Assembly: GCA_015657635.1 (NCBI GenBank)
Contig: JACDQM010000096.1
Location: 1 to 46,915, forward strand
Length of the DNA stretch: 46,915 bases
Direction: 5' to 3'
Origin: Roseateles sp.
Lineage (GTDB): Bacteria > Pseudomonadota > Gammaproteobacteria > Burkholderiales > Burkholderiaceae_C
Under the pieces are notes generated by a model that saw only the letters and a list, made by a program, of their open reading frames with translations, had not been told where the DNA came from and did no database searches. Position 1 is the first letter of the stretch, and each line of letters opens with the position of its first letter. Shown piece by piece: positions 26,848 to 34,662 of this stretch. A program made the translations under genes and the position numbers.

Positions 26848-27255
26848 TCAGCCGGCCTGGACCGGATGGGTGGCCTGGTCGCGGTACAGCGGATAGACCA
26901 GGTTGTGGCGGGTGTTGGTGCTGCGCACGCGGTAGTTCAGCTGCAGCTCCAGGCAGGCGGGTTCCAGCGGCGAGATGCGGCCGTCCACGCTTTCAAGCTC
27001 GACGCGCGGTTCGTAGAACATCACCGCCTTGCGCAGCATCTCGCGGATCAGGGCCAGCGTGTGTTCGCTGCTTTCCTCGAACACCATGCGGTGCAAGGTG
27101 GTGCCGTAGCCGGGCTGCATCACCCGTTCGCCGCAGCGGGTGGCCAAGAGGATGCGCAGGCTCTCGGCAATGTCGGCCTCGGCCTCGACCATCGCGAGCC
27201 GGCCTGCGCTGTCGAAGCGCGGCGGGAAGCTCCATCCGCGGCCCAGAAAGCTCAT
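26848..27255 (-). CDS. gp25-like baseplate protein (Afp9-like)
   Basis: The 135-residue product is a GPW/gp25-family wedge protein that connects sheath and baseplate. Landmarks are GRGWSFPPRFD at the N-terminus, an ILLATRCGERVMQPGYGTTL segment (the conserved gp25 E-R-x-P-x-GxxL pattern), FEESSEHTLALI, and a final YRV beta strand. ATG 27255 lies directly after the PAAR stop. The ten codons upstream belong to the neighbouring gene's alternative frame. Confidence 0.9.
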   Translation of the reverse strand: MSFLGRGWSFPPRFDSAGRLAMVEAEADIAESLRILLATRCGERVMQPGYGTTLHRMVFEESSEHTLALIREMLRKAVMFYEPRVELESVDGRISPLEPACLELQLNYRVRSTNTRHNLVYPLYRDQATHPVQAG

Positions 27256-27257
27256 GC

Positions 27258-27557
27258 TCAGCCTCCGATCATCACGGTGGGGCAACCCATCACGATCGCG
27301 CCGCCATGGGCGGTGGTGTCGCCCACCCGCGCCGCGGGCTTGCTGCCGATCATCACGGTGGCCGATCCTTTGACGATGGCGTCCGGCGGACCCACGCAGA
27401 CGGCGTTGTCACCGATCACCGCGGCGGGCAGTTTGCAGATCAGCACGGTCGGCACGCCGGGGCCGATCACCGGCCCGCCCACGTGCGGGATCGGCGGCAG
27501 GCCTGGCGTCACCATCGGGCAGGTGTGCATATCGGTCAGGCGGGCTGCGGGTGGCAT
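27258..27557 (-). CDS. PAAR-type spike tip protein (Afp10-like)
   Basis: This 99-residue protein should sharpen the tip of the VgrG-like spike. It has the PAAR layout: MPPAARLTDMHTCPM at the start, then repeated G-x-VLI and VMIGSKPAARVGD strands with conserved Gly, His and Cys residues that bind a metal. No C-terminal effector domain is attached. ATG 27557 is preferred (ACGGAGCC upstream); an in-frame TTG 6 codons earlier overlaps the spike stop. Confidence 0.93.
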   Translation of the reverse strand: MPPAARLTDMHTCPMVTPGLPPIPHVGGPVIGPGVPTVLICKLPAAVIGDNAVCVGPPDAIVKGSATVMIGSKPAARVGDTTAHGGAIVMGCPTVMIGG

Positions 27558-27571
27558 GGGCTGGGCTCCGT

Positions 27572-28848
27572 TCAATTGATCATCACCATCGCGCCCTTGA
27601 CCGTGGTCTGGCCCGAGGCGGAGAGTTCGGCGCTGGCGGCGCCCTTGCCCGTGAAGCCCACCTGGGCCTCGCAGCTGATGTTCAGGCCGGCCGCCTTGAC
27701 GTCGGCCTTGGACGTGAGGCTGATGGCGTTCACCGCGTCCAGCGTGATGCCGCCCTTGGCGGTGAGCGTGATGTCCTTGGGGCTGTCGAGCGCGATGCCG
27801 GACTCGCTGAGCTTGATGCTGTTGCCGTTCTGGTCCTTGATCAGGATGCTCTTGCCGCTGTCATCCAGCACCAGCTGGTTGGCTGAGGGCGTGGTGATGG
27901 TGATGGTCTTCTTGTCTTCGTCCAGCTCGATCTTGTGCTTGTAGCGGGTGACCAGGGCCTTGGTGTTGTTCTCGGCGGCCAGCGCGTAGGGCGGGGCCCG
28001 CTTGGAGCTGTAGAGGCTGCCCAGCACCACCGGGTGGCAGGGGTCGTCGTTGAAGTAGCCCAGTACCACCTCGTCGCCCACCTCCGGCAGGAAGAAGGCG
28101 CCAAAGCCGCTGGAAGCATGGAATTGCAGCAGGCGTGCCCAGATGCCTTCGGTGGTGGTCTGCAAGCTGGGCAGCTTGACCTGGATCTTGTTCTCGCCCT
28201 CGGGGTCGCCATCGAGCTTCAGCACCACGCCGGTCTGCAGTCCGCCGACACCGGGCAGCAGGCCGCCGGCAGGTGCTGCCAGCAGGTCCGGTCGCTCGAC
28301 CTGCCACTGCGGCGCGAGGCCGAACTCGGCCATGCTGACCCAGTTGCCGTCGCTGATCTCATGCTCCACCGCACTGACGAACAAGGGGCCGTCGAAGCGC
28401 TTGCCCACGCCTTTGAGCTCGATCAGGCAGCCCGGCTTGGCTGAGGCGCTGCCCTGAAAGCTCGCATGCCCTTGCACGCGCGCGAGGCCCGCCTTGAGCT
28501 GCACCGCCTTGGCCCAGGCGTCCAGCACCGCGGTGGGCTGGGGCGCGCAGCTCTGCAGCTTGATCGCGGCTGGCGAGGCGACGGCGGCCAGCGTTGCACC
28601 GTCCAGGTCGCCCTGGGCGTTGAGGCTGGGCGGCGCCGCCGCACTGCCTTGCGACAGCGCCTGCTGCGCCGGGTCCCAGCTGGCTGCTTGCACCGAGCTC
28701 CACTGGCTGCGCGCATCAATGTCGGCCGCGAAGTCGATCAGGTCCGTGCCCCAGTCCAGCGACAGGCTGGCGGCCGTGCTGGTGTCGGGCGGCTTGACGC
28801 TGACTTTGCCGGCGTCCACATCGACCAGCAGGCCCAGGGCGTCGCGCG
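27572..28848 (-). pseudogene. 3' part of the VgrG-like spike gene (Afp8-like), out of frame
   Basis: The major part of the spike protein lies in this frame, beginning DALGLLVDVDAGKVSV after the break near 28843-28850. It contains the gp27-like remainder, then the gp5-type OB fold (PEVGDEVVLGYFND and PVVLGSLYS) and a C-terminal beta-helix needle (repeating LVLDDSGKSI, ITLTAKGGI and ISLTSKADV strands) ending in MVMIN. If the missing base is real, the spike would need re-initiation and would lack its N-terminus. The long ORF start upstream (to 29035) is the shadow of the 5' part. Confidence 0.75.
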
Positions 28849-29358
28849 CGCCAGCATGAAGTCCCAGTCGCTGCAGTAGTACTGCACCAGTTCCTTGTGC
28901 GTGATCGTCGTGGCCTGCACATCGGCCTGCAGGCCGGCGTTGCCGATCAGGGTCTCGATCACTGCGCTGTCGGTCTGGTCCACATAGTGGGCGCTGTTGC
29001 GGCCCAGGGTCATCTTGCAGGCCTTGTCGCGGCACTCGACGATCAGGCGGGCGTCGTTGCTGCCGCTGATCTTGAAGCCATGGCGCACGACGATGCCGGT
29101 GAAGAGGGGCAGCTCGTCTTCGTCATAGCCGGCCTTGATGACGATCTCGGTGCCGGGTGCGAAGAGCTCGCCGTCGCTGAGCGGACTGCTCTGCTCAGGC
29201 ATGTCGCCGTCGGCAATTTCCAGACGCGCCCAGGGCAGGGCATTGAAGGCGCGCCGCACCTGGACCGAGATGATGGCCAGGCCTTCCTGGTCGGTGCCGG
29301 CGCAGCTGAGTGTCAGCCGCACCGGGCCGTCGGCGCCGAGGTTGGGGGAGGTGGCCAT
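28738..29358 (-). CDS. VgrG-like spike protein (Afp8-like), frameshifted (5' part)
   Basis: The 5' part encodes about 170 in-frame residues of the gp27/gpD-like spike domain from ATG 29358 (MATSPNLGADGP). It includes RAFNALPWARLEIADGD, PLFTGIVVRHGF and IVECRDKACKMTLGR, all typical of VgrG/Afp8 N-terminal barrels. It breaks off after DWDFMLARA, where a run of CG repeats has apparently lost a base; the following about 36 codons are out of frame. Joined with the 3' part it would give about 595 residues, a normal spike length. Confidence 0.8.
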   Translation of the reverse strand: MATSPNLGADGPVRLTLSCAGTDQEGLAIISVQVRRAFNALPWARLEIADGDMPEQSSPLSDGELFAPGTEIVIKAGYDEDELPLFTGIVVRHGFKISGSNDARLIVECRDKACKMTLGRNSAHYVDQTDSAVIETLIGNAGLQADVQATTITHKELVQYYCSDWDFMLARATPWACWSMWTPAKSASSRPTPARPPACRWTGART

Positions 29359-29371
29359 GCTGCGGTGCCTG

Positions 29372-30082
29372 TCAGGCGAGCGGAGGAAAGTGCAGCGTCA
29401 GGCCCGCTGGCAGGCGCCGGAACTGGCGCAGACCGTTGAATCGCGCCACCTCGGGGTAATAGCGGCTGTCGCCATAAACCTGTTGGCACAGCAGCGGCAG
29501 GGTGTCGCCTTCGCGCACCAGCACCAGGTGGCTGAGGTCGGGCGAGGAGCGGTCGGCCGAGAGCTGGGCCTCCTGCATCGACAGATAGCCGATGAAGGCC
29601 AGGCTGGACTTGGCGCGCAGCGGCACGCCGTCCGGCCGGAACAGCGTGTACTGCGTGCTGATGGACTGCAGCCGCCCGGTGAAGATCAGCTGCCCCCAGG
29701 CCAGCTGCACGATATTCGGCTCATGCTTCTGGCCGTTGTAGCGGTAGACGATGTCGCTCATGGCCTTGAGCTGGCCGTTGACATCTGCTGGCGCACTGTT
29801 GCCCGCGGGCACCGGCACCACGCCGGTGCCGTCGAACACCACGGCGAAGTTCAGCTTGTCCGGGTTGACGGCGGCGAAGCGCACCGGATTGCCGGTCTGG
29901 CCCTGGGTGCGCCGGGTGTTGTAGCAGATCGAGCGCTCATGGCTGAACTCGCTCGGGTTGATCACCAGCTTGTAGACCGCGCTGGTATCGGGCGTGACGA
30001 CGCCGGCGCTGTCTTCGCTGCAGCGCGTCAGCGTCAGCGGCTGTTTGCTGCCGGAGATCGACAGGAGCGAGGCCAGCGACAT
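29372..30082 (-). CDS. LysM-containing eCIS baseplate protein (Afp7-like)
   Basis: The 236-residue product ends in a LysM-like segment (VREGDTLPLLCQQVYGD, near 188-204, followed by PAGLTLHFPPL), as in Afp7/PVC7 and gp53-like proteins that fix the spike in the baseplate. The N-terminal half has beta-rich features (VYKLVINPSEFSHERSI) seen in this family. ATG 30082 overlaps the DUF5908 stop (TGATG), with GGGAG upstream. The open frame to 30130 is a shadow. Confidence 0.85.
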   Translation of the reverse strand: MSLASLLSISGSKQPLTLTRCSEDSAGVVTPDTSAVYKLVINPSEFSHERSICYNTRRTQGQTGNPVRFAAVNPDKLNFAVVFDGTGVVPVPAGNSAPADVNGQLKAMSDIVYRYNGQKHEPNIVQLAWGQLIFTGRLQSISTQYTLFRPDGVPLRAKSSLAFIGYLSMQEAQLSADRSSPDLSHLVLVREGDTLPLLCQQVYGDSRYYPEVARFNGLRQFRRLPAGLTLHFPPLA

Positions 30083-30294
30083 CAACGCTCCCTGAGCTGC
30101 CGCAGCTGCTCCATCAGCAGGCGGCGGCACTCGCCGAGAATCTCGGACTTCAGCTGCTGGCGCTCCTCGTCGTCGCCGCAGCAGTCGCCGCCAGCGCTTT
30201 GCGCCTGGGCACGGGCGGGGCCCTTGTTGCTGCGCTCCACAGGCTCATCGCCAATCGAGGACTTCAGGACCAGTTGGCGCACTTCCAGCGTCAT
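30082..30294 (-). CDS. Small DUF5908-like eCIS protein (Afp6 position)
   Basis: This 70-residue protein starts with a beta strand (LEVRQLVLKSSI). It has a central Gly/Cys/Asp turn (GGDCCGDDEE) and ends with an amphipathic helix rich in Arg, Glu and Leu. The layout and position between tube initiator and LysM protein fit DUF5908, a small conserved eCIS component of unknown role. The ATG overlaps the tube-initiator stop. Confidence 0.82.
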   Translation of the reverse strand: MTLEVRQLVLKSSIGDEPVERSNKGPARAQAQSAGGDCCGDDEERQQLKSEILGECRRLLMEQLRQLRER

Positions 30295-30785
30295 AGCATC
30301 CTCATCGAGTATTGATAGGCCAGCTCGATCTGCTCGATGGCGGCCTCGTTCTTGGTCGAGTTGAAGCTCTCGATCTCCCAGCGCACCGGGTAGGCGTTCT
30401 CGCAGATCCAGATGCGGCGCGGCAGGCCTTGCTCGTCACGCAGCTGCACCAGCACCGGCAGGGGCTGGATGGGCAGCGTCAGCCCGCCCTCCAGCGTGGC
30501 CTTGCACCAGATCAGCAAGGGCGAGGTGAGCGGGGCGATGCCTCGCTTGAGGCTCAGCTTGCCCTGCTTGACGCCCTTGGGCAGCCGATGCACGAAGCGG
30601 TTCTCACCACCTTCCACCAGCTCTTCGGTCTCCATCTGCAGCTCCAGCCCCGAGACTTCCTGGAAGGAGGTGTCGAAGGGCAGGGGCAGCACACCGATGC
30701 TGACCGAGAAGTGAAACGCAACCGGGGGATAGTCCTGCTGGAGCAGGGCCGCGCCGAGTGCGCTGGCAGCGCTTTGCAAGCTCAT
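30291..30785 (-). CDS. eCIS tube initiator (Afp5-like, gp19 family)
   Basis: This 164-residue protein has the tail-tube fold: FHFSVSIGVLPLPFDTSFQEVSGLE at the start (quoted as a pattern of the FxVxI...F-EVSGL signature), a LPKGVKQGKLSLKRGI strand-turn, and IEQIELAYQYSMR at the end. The second tube-like copy is less charged than the main tube and sits just before the baseplate genes, as Afp5/PVC5 does. It probably caps the tube on the baseplate. Confidence 0.9.
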   Translation of the reverse strand: MSLQSAASALGAALLQQDYPPVAFHFSVSIGVLPLPFDTSFQEVSGLELQMETEELVEGGENRFVHRLPKGVKQGKLSLKRGIAPLTSPLLIWCKATLEGGLTLPIQPLPVLVQLRDEQGLPRRIWICENAYPVRWEIESFNSTKNEAAIEQIELAYQYSMRML

Positions 30786-30798
30786 CGCGCGGCCTGCC

Positions 30799-31257
30799 TC
30801 AGCCGTTGGCGATGGCCAGGCCTTCGTGCGCGATCTCGATGGTCTCGATCGCCACTTCGTTGCCCTCGGCCTTCAGGTCGGTGCCGGTGACCTTGGTGGG
30901 CCAGGCATTGGTCAGCGTCCACACCATGGTCGGCTTGCCTTCTTCATCAAGCAGGCTGATGGTGACCGGCACGCGCTTGATGGTGTTCATCTTGATCTGG
31001 TTGAACCAGTCCCAGAACTTGTTGTCCGACTTGAACACGCCTTTCTTCATCGTGACATTGCCGTACTTCTTCAGCCCGGGCATCTTGATGGCCGAGAACA
31101 CCGGGCTGTCGCCATGCCGGTATTCGATCGGCTGCGCCTCGGCGTCCAGCCCCGAGACTTCCTCGAAGGACATCACCGCCGAGTCCCACTTCACCTGGAA
31201 GTGGAACTTGGGCAGCGGCCACACATTGGTCGATTGTTTGGAACCGTCGTCAGCCAT
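30799..31257 (-). CDS. eCIS inner tube protein (Afp1-like, gp19 family)
   Basis: The 152-residue main tube subunit stacks into the inner tube that carries the cargo. It shows PLPKFHFQVKWD, FEEVSGLDAEAQPIEYRHGD, MKKGVFKSDNKFWDWF and a final VAIETIEIAHEGL strand, matching tail tube proteins of Afp/PVC. An AGGAGAG site lies 6 bases before the ATG. Sheath and tube are neighbours, 38 bases apart, as in other loci. Confidence 0.94.
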   Translation of the reverse strand: MADDGSKQSTNVWPLPKFHFQVKWDSAVMSFEEVSGLDAEAQPIEYRHGDSPVFSAIKMPGLKKYGNVTMKKGVFKSDNKFWDWFNQIKMNTIKRVPVTISLLDEEGKPTMVWTLTNAWPTKVTGTDLKAEGNEVAIETIEIAHEGLAIANG

Positions 31258-31295
31258 GGGGACTCTCCTTGTCGTTGCTGTTCAGCGCTGCGGCC

Positions 31296-33149
31296 TCAGG
31301 ACTTGGGCATCTGCTGCTGGAAGGTGATCTCGATGAACTCGGCCGGCCTCACCATCGCCACCAGCACGGTGACGCGCAGGATGCCCTCCAGGATGTCGTC
31401 GGGCGTCATGGTCTCGCCCAGGCCGACATGCACGCTGAAGGCATCCTCGGGCACGGCGCCCATCAGGCCGCCGCGCTTCCAGACGCTGGTCAGGAAGTTG
31501 GTGATCATGCTTTTTATCGTCACCCAGGTATTGGCAACGTTAGGCTCGAAAACCAGGGCCTTGGCAGCCAGGCGGCAGCTCTCCTCCAGCATGATCATCG
31601 TGCGGCGCACATTGACATAGCGCCAGTCCAGGCTGTTGCCGTCCAGCGTGCGTGCGCCCCAGACCAGCACACCCTCGCCGATGAAGGCACGGATCGCGTT
31701 GATGCTCTTGCCCTGCGGGTTGACGTTGAGGTCTTCCTGCTGTGCGGCTGACACCGCCACCGTGGGGCGCACCACGCCGGCCACGCTGACGTTGGCGGGC
31801 GCCTTCCAGACGCCGCGTGTGTTGTCCACCATGGTGTAGATGCCCGCCATCGCCGGGCTGGGCGGCAGCACATTGAGCTGGCGGCGCGCTGCCGTCATCG
31901 CGGCCTTGTAGACCGGGCTGATGCGGATCAGGGTCTTGTCCAGCAGGTCGGCGCGCGACTTGACGGCGATCTTGAGGTCCTCGGCCGCGATCATGTAGCC
32001 GTCGCTGCCGTCCCACAGCGTGCCGGCGTCGGTGGCCGCCTGCGTGGCTTCTTCGGCCGTCTTGCCGGCCTTCTCGGCATCGAGCTTGGCCTTGTCGACG
32101 TAGGCCTGGCGCGCCGTGGCCAGCGCCGCGGTCTGCGCCGCTTCGATCAGCGCCTTGATCTCTTCCTCCGTCTTGTCCTTGGCGTCGTCGCTCTTGCGGA
32201 CAGTGGCAGCCTGCTGCGCGAGGAACTGCGCCTTGGCGCTGCCGACCGCTTCCTTGCGCAGTGCGTTCTCGGACAGCTTCTCGATCTCGGTGTTCAGGTC
32301 CTTGAGCTGCTGCTTGGCCACCGCCAGGGCGGCAGCGTCTGTGGGGATGCCAAGCTCGATACGCATCAGCTTCTGCAGCAGCGTGCGGCCGCTCTGGTCG
32401 AGGTTGTCGAAGCTCAGCTCCTTCTCGCCGACCACGGTGGTTTCCAGCCAGGGATAGTAGGCCGCGGCGAAATCGAGGAAGTTGATGCCCAGGCCGTCAC
32501 GGAACTGCACGATGGGCGAGCCGTCACCGAGGATGGGCTTTGCACCGTCGTAGACATCCAGAATCGCGAAGCGGTTCTTCATCGCGTAGCCGCAATGCGA
32601 GAGCATGGCTTCCTGCAGATCTTTGCAGGCCTCGCGCTCCAGCCGCACCGCTTCGGGAATCACCAGCATCGTCGGCTCCTGCTCCTTCAGCAGTTCGGTG
32701 ATGCCGCCCTTGAACTTGTCGACGTCGAAGTCCTGCTTGTAGTTGCCGACCGAGACCACATAGCAGGCGCCGCCGTTGTTCTGGAAGAAGTGCCGCATGC
32801 CGTAGTAGAGGCCGAAGCTGCCGCCCTCCTTGCCGGCCAGCTGCTCAACCATGAAGCCCTTCTTGCTGTCGGCATTGCCGGCCTCGGTCAGGGCCTTGAA
32901 GTCCGAGGGGCCGTCATCAGCAGTTTCGGCCCGGATCGAGAACACTGGCTTGGGGGGGCCGCCGAAGTACTGGTCGTACTCGGCCAGCGAGCTGATGCGC
33001 CAGGGCTTGTTCAGCAGCGGCGTGTTGCGGTTGTCGGCGGTCTCGGTATGGCCGATGAAGGCCGGCACCGCGGTGGCGACCTCGACCACGGAATTAGGGA
33101 AGGCGTTCTTCTCGACGATATAGACGCCTGGCGTCTTCATTGCACCCAT
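31296..33149 (-). CDS. eCIS contractile sheath protein with a large Ala/Lys-rich insertion
   Basis: The 617-residue sheath subunit drives contraction. The N-terminus (MKTPGVYIVEKNAFPNSVVE, and FIGHTETA) and the C-terminus (from SRADLLDKTLIRI through YVNVRRTMIMLEES, FEPNV-NTWVTI, and IEITFQQQ) are typical of eCIS sheaths. Between about 255 and 400 lies an insertion with heptad-like Ala/Lys/Glu repeats (QQLKDLNTEIEKLSENAL), predicted coiled coil, that makes it over 100 residues longer than common sheaths. The start is set by AGGAGATCC before ATG 33149. Only one sheath gene is present, whereas Afp has three. Confidence 0.94.
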   Translation of the reverse strand: MGAMKTPGVYIVEKNAFPNSVVEVATAVPAFIGHTETADNRNTPLLNKPWRISSLAEYDQYFGGPPKPVFSIRAETADDGPSDFKALTEAGNADSKKGFMVEQLAGKEGGSFGLYYGMRHFFQNNGGACYVVSVGNYKQDFDVDKFKGGITELLKEQEPTMLVIPEAVRLEREACKDLQEAMLSHCGYAMKNRFAILDVYDGAKPILGDGSPIVQFRDGLGINFLDFAAAYYPWLETTVVGEKELSFDNLDQSGRTLLQKLMRIELGIPTDAAALAVAKQQLKDLNTEIEKLSENALRKEAVGSAKAQFLAQQAATVRKSDDAKDKTEEEIKALIEAAQTAALATARQAYVDKAKLDAEKAGKTAEEATQAATDAGTLWDGSDGYMIAAEDLKIAVKSRADLLDKTLIRISPVYKAAMTAARRQLNVLPPSPAMAGIYTMVDNTRGVWKAPANVSVAGVVRPTVAVSAAQQEDLNVNPQGKSINAIRAFIGEGVLVWGARTLDGNSLDWRYVNVRRTMIMLEESCRLAAKALVFEPNVANTWVTIKSMITNFLTSVWKRGGLMGAVPEDAFSVHVGLGETMTPDDILEGILRVTVLVAMVRPAEFIEITFQQQMPKS

Positions 33150-33167
33150 CTGGATCTCCTGGTTGGG

Positions 33168-33878
33168 TCAGCGACTGACGAAAATTTCCGATACGTCGCG
33201 GCGCTCGCCTTGCAGCGTTTCGCGCTGCAGTCCGCGAGGTGCGGCGCCGGGGAGGCGGGAAACAAGCACACGCGGCGGCTCGGTCGAGCCGTCGCACAAC
33301 TGCAGCTGCGGCTGGCCGAGCTGCGCCAGCGGCAGCTCGGCCAGCGCGCGAAACACCAGTGCCTGACGGCCATCGCTGAGCGTTTCAGCCGGCGCGGCTT
33401 CGAAGCTCAGGCGCCCCGTTGGATCGACGATGCGCGGCTGGTGCTCCCGCCAGTCGCCCAGCAGCAGGTACTTCCAGTGCGTGCGCCGCGCCAGCAGCTT
33501 CAGCTCGGCGCTGCGGCCCAGGCTGGCCAGCCAGTCCTGCAGGCTGGCACCGTCGGCGACTTCGAAGGACACCGTCAGCGAGGGCAGCAGCGCATCGGCG
33601 CTGTAGAGCGGGAACTCGGCATCGCTGCAGCGCAGCGCGAAGCTCAGACGGGCCTGTGCAGGCTGCCGGAGCGCGGCGGCGAACAGATCGGCGCTGCGAT
33701 GCTCGGGCAGGTGAACGCTCAGGCTGTAGCCGTTGGAGCGGCACAGCAGTTCAAAGTCCTTGAGCCAGCGCTGCGTGGGCTCGTCCGGCAGGAAGCACAT
33801 CTGGCGTGCCAGGCCATCGGCGAAGTAGGCATGCTGCACCCGGAAGCGCGCCAGCAGCCGGTAGCTGAGCACCGTCAT
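33168..33878 (-). CDS. Conserved eCIS protein of unknown function between cap and sheath
   Basis: The 236-residue product begins RLLARFRVQHAYFADGLARQMCFLP. It contains aromatic-rich segments such as RRTHWKYLLLGDW (near 133-145), and has no signal peptide or membrane helix. A protein of this shape is often encoded next to DUF4255 in eCIS loci, which is the only basis for the role. It overlaps the DUF4255 stop by 4 bases (ATGA) and is followed 18 bases later by the sheath. It could be a second cap or terminator protein. Confidence 0.7.
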   Translation of the reverse strand: MTVLSYRLLARFRVQHAYFADGLARQMCFLPDEPTQRWLKDFELLCRSNGYSLSVHLPEHRSADLFAAALRQPAQARLSFALRCSDAEFPLYSADALLPSLTVSFEVADGASLQDWLASLGRSAELKLLARRTHWKYLLLGDWREHQPRIVDPTGRLSFEAAPAETLSDGRQALVFRALAELPLAQLGQPQLQLCDGSTEPPRVLVSRLPGAAPRGLQRETLQGERRDVSEIFVSR

Positions 33879-34462
33879 GAGGGCCTCCGGGTTTCGCTGC
33901 CGGCATCGACCTGGCTGATGGGTGTTGCGCGGCTGCTGATGTGCTGGCCGTCAACGCTGACCATACGTACCCGGTAGAGCACCGAGGGCAGATAGCGCCC
34001 GCTGTGTATGCCCCACAGGCTGTGCATTTCAGAGCTGCTGAGGTTCTCGATGTTCAGGATCAGCCGCTCCAGCCGGGCATCCAGGTCTGGGGAGTTCTGA
34101 TGGTCGAGCACTGGCTTGGATTGGAAGAAGCCGATCGCGCCGGACAGGAACTTCAGCGCCTCGGGATAGTTGCTGCCGCTGAAGTTGGCGGCGCACATCA
34201 TCAGCAGGTTCAGGTAGATCGGCTCGGGCATCGACAGATGCGCGCTCAGGCCCTGCGCCTGCCCGACGCTGGCGCGGTAGGCGACGGTGTCGCGTTCGAC
34301 GCCGGCCAGGAACAGCACCAGCTTGTTGTTGACCAGCGGCACCAGTGCACCGTTCTGTTCGTGCAGATTGGACAGCACGGCCAAGTCCTCGCTCAGATGA
34401 AAGCGCCGACGCAGATGCTCGTTGAGCTGTTCGGCCAACTGGCTGAGTGCGGAGTCGATCAT
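33875..34462 (-). CDS. eCIS cap/terminator protein (DUF4255, Afp16-like)
   Basis: This 195-residue protein belongs to DUF4255, the eCIS cap protein that ends the tube and sheath. Visible family traits are LSNLHEQNGA-VPLVNNKLVLFLAGVERD, the conserved PEPIYLNLLMMCAANF region, YPEALKFLSGAIGFFQS, and a final LPSVLYRVRMVSVDGQ. It is the first gene of the structural operon. The ATG at 34462 is chosen; the open frame upstream to 34597 lacks family features. The ribosome site is weak. Confidence 0.9.
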   Translation of the reverse strand: MIDSALSQLAEQLNEHLRRRFHLSEDLAVLSNLHEQNGALVPLVNNKLVLFLAGVERDTVAYRASVGQAQGLSAHLSMPEPIYLNLLMMCAANFSGSNYPEALKFLSGAIGFFQSKPVLDHQNSPDLDARLERLILNIENLSSSEMHSLWGIHSGRYLPSVLYRVRMVSVDGQHISSRATPISQVDAGSETRRPS

Positions 34463-34502
34463 GAGGGTGCGGTGAGAGGCAGCGGTCCTTGTATGCAAAG
34501 GT

Positions 34503-34545
34503 AGGTTCAGGGGCGCGCGTGCGCCATCGGACGCAGGCTGAACCT
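34503..34545 (-). promoter_or_regulatory. Inverted repeat in the eCIS leader, possible regulator site or RNA hairpin
   Basis: AGGTTCAG (34503-34510) and CTGAACCT (34538-34545) form a perfect 8-bp inverted repeat around 27 bases. Inside it, GGCGC (34512-34516) and GCGCC (34521-34525) close a smaller hairpin. It lies 41-83 bases before the DUF4255 start. A GAGCGC/GCGCTC hairpin (34645-34664) also overlaps the response-regulator stop. A regulator site or leader structure is inferred. Confidence 0.4.
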
Positions 34546-34662
34546 GTGTCGGCAATCGTCTGATGGGGAAATCCCGTGCCGTGGGCGCAGCCGTCAATGG
34601 CAGCGTCGAGCGCGCTGCGGGTCTGACCCTAGGCTAAAGGCTGAGAGCGCCTTCGCCTGCGC

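Noticed and set aside
28738..29035. Programmed frameshift in the spike gene
   Set aside because: No slippery heptamer or stimulatory structure is evident, and similar losses occur in two unrelated genes, so mutation or assembly error is simpler.
8949..34462. Prophage or type VI secretion system
   Set aside because: Tail-type genes are present, but no capsid, portal, terminase, lysis or integrase genes, and no TssJ/L/M genes; DUF4157, DUF4255, CIS tape measure and the AAA+ ATPase point to eCIS.
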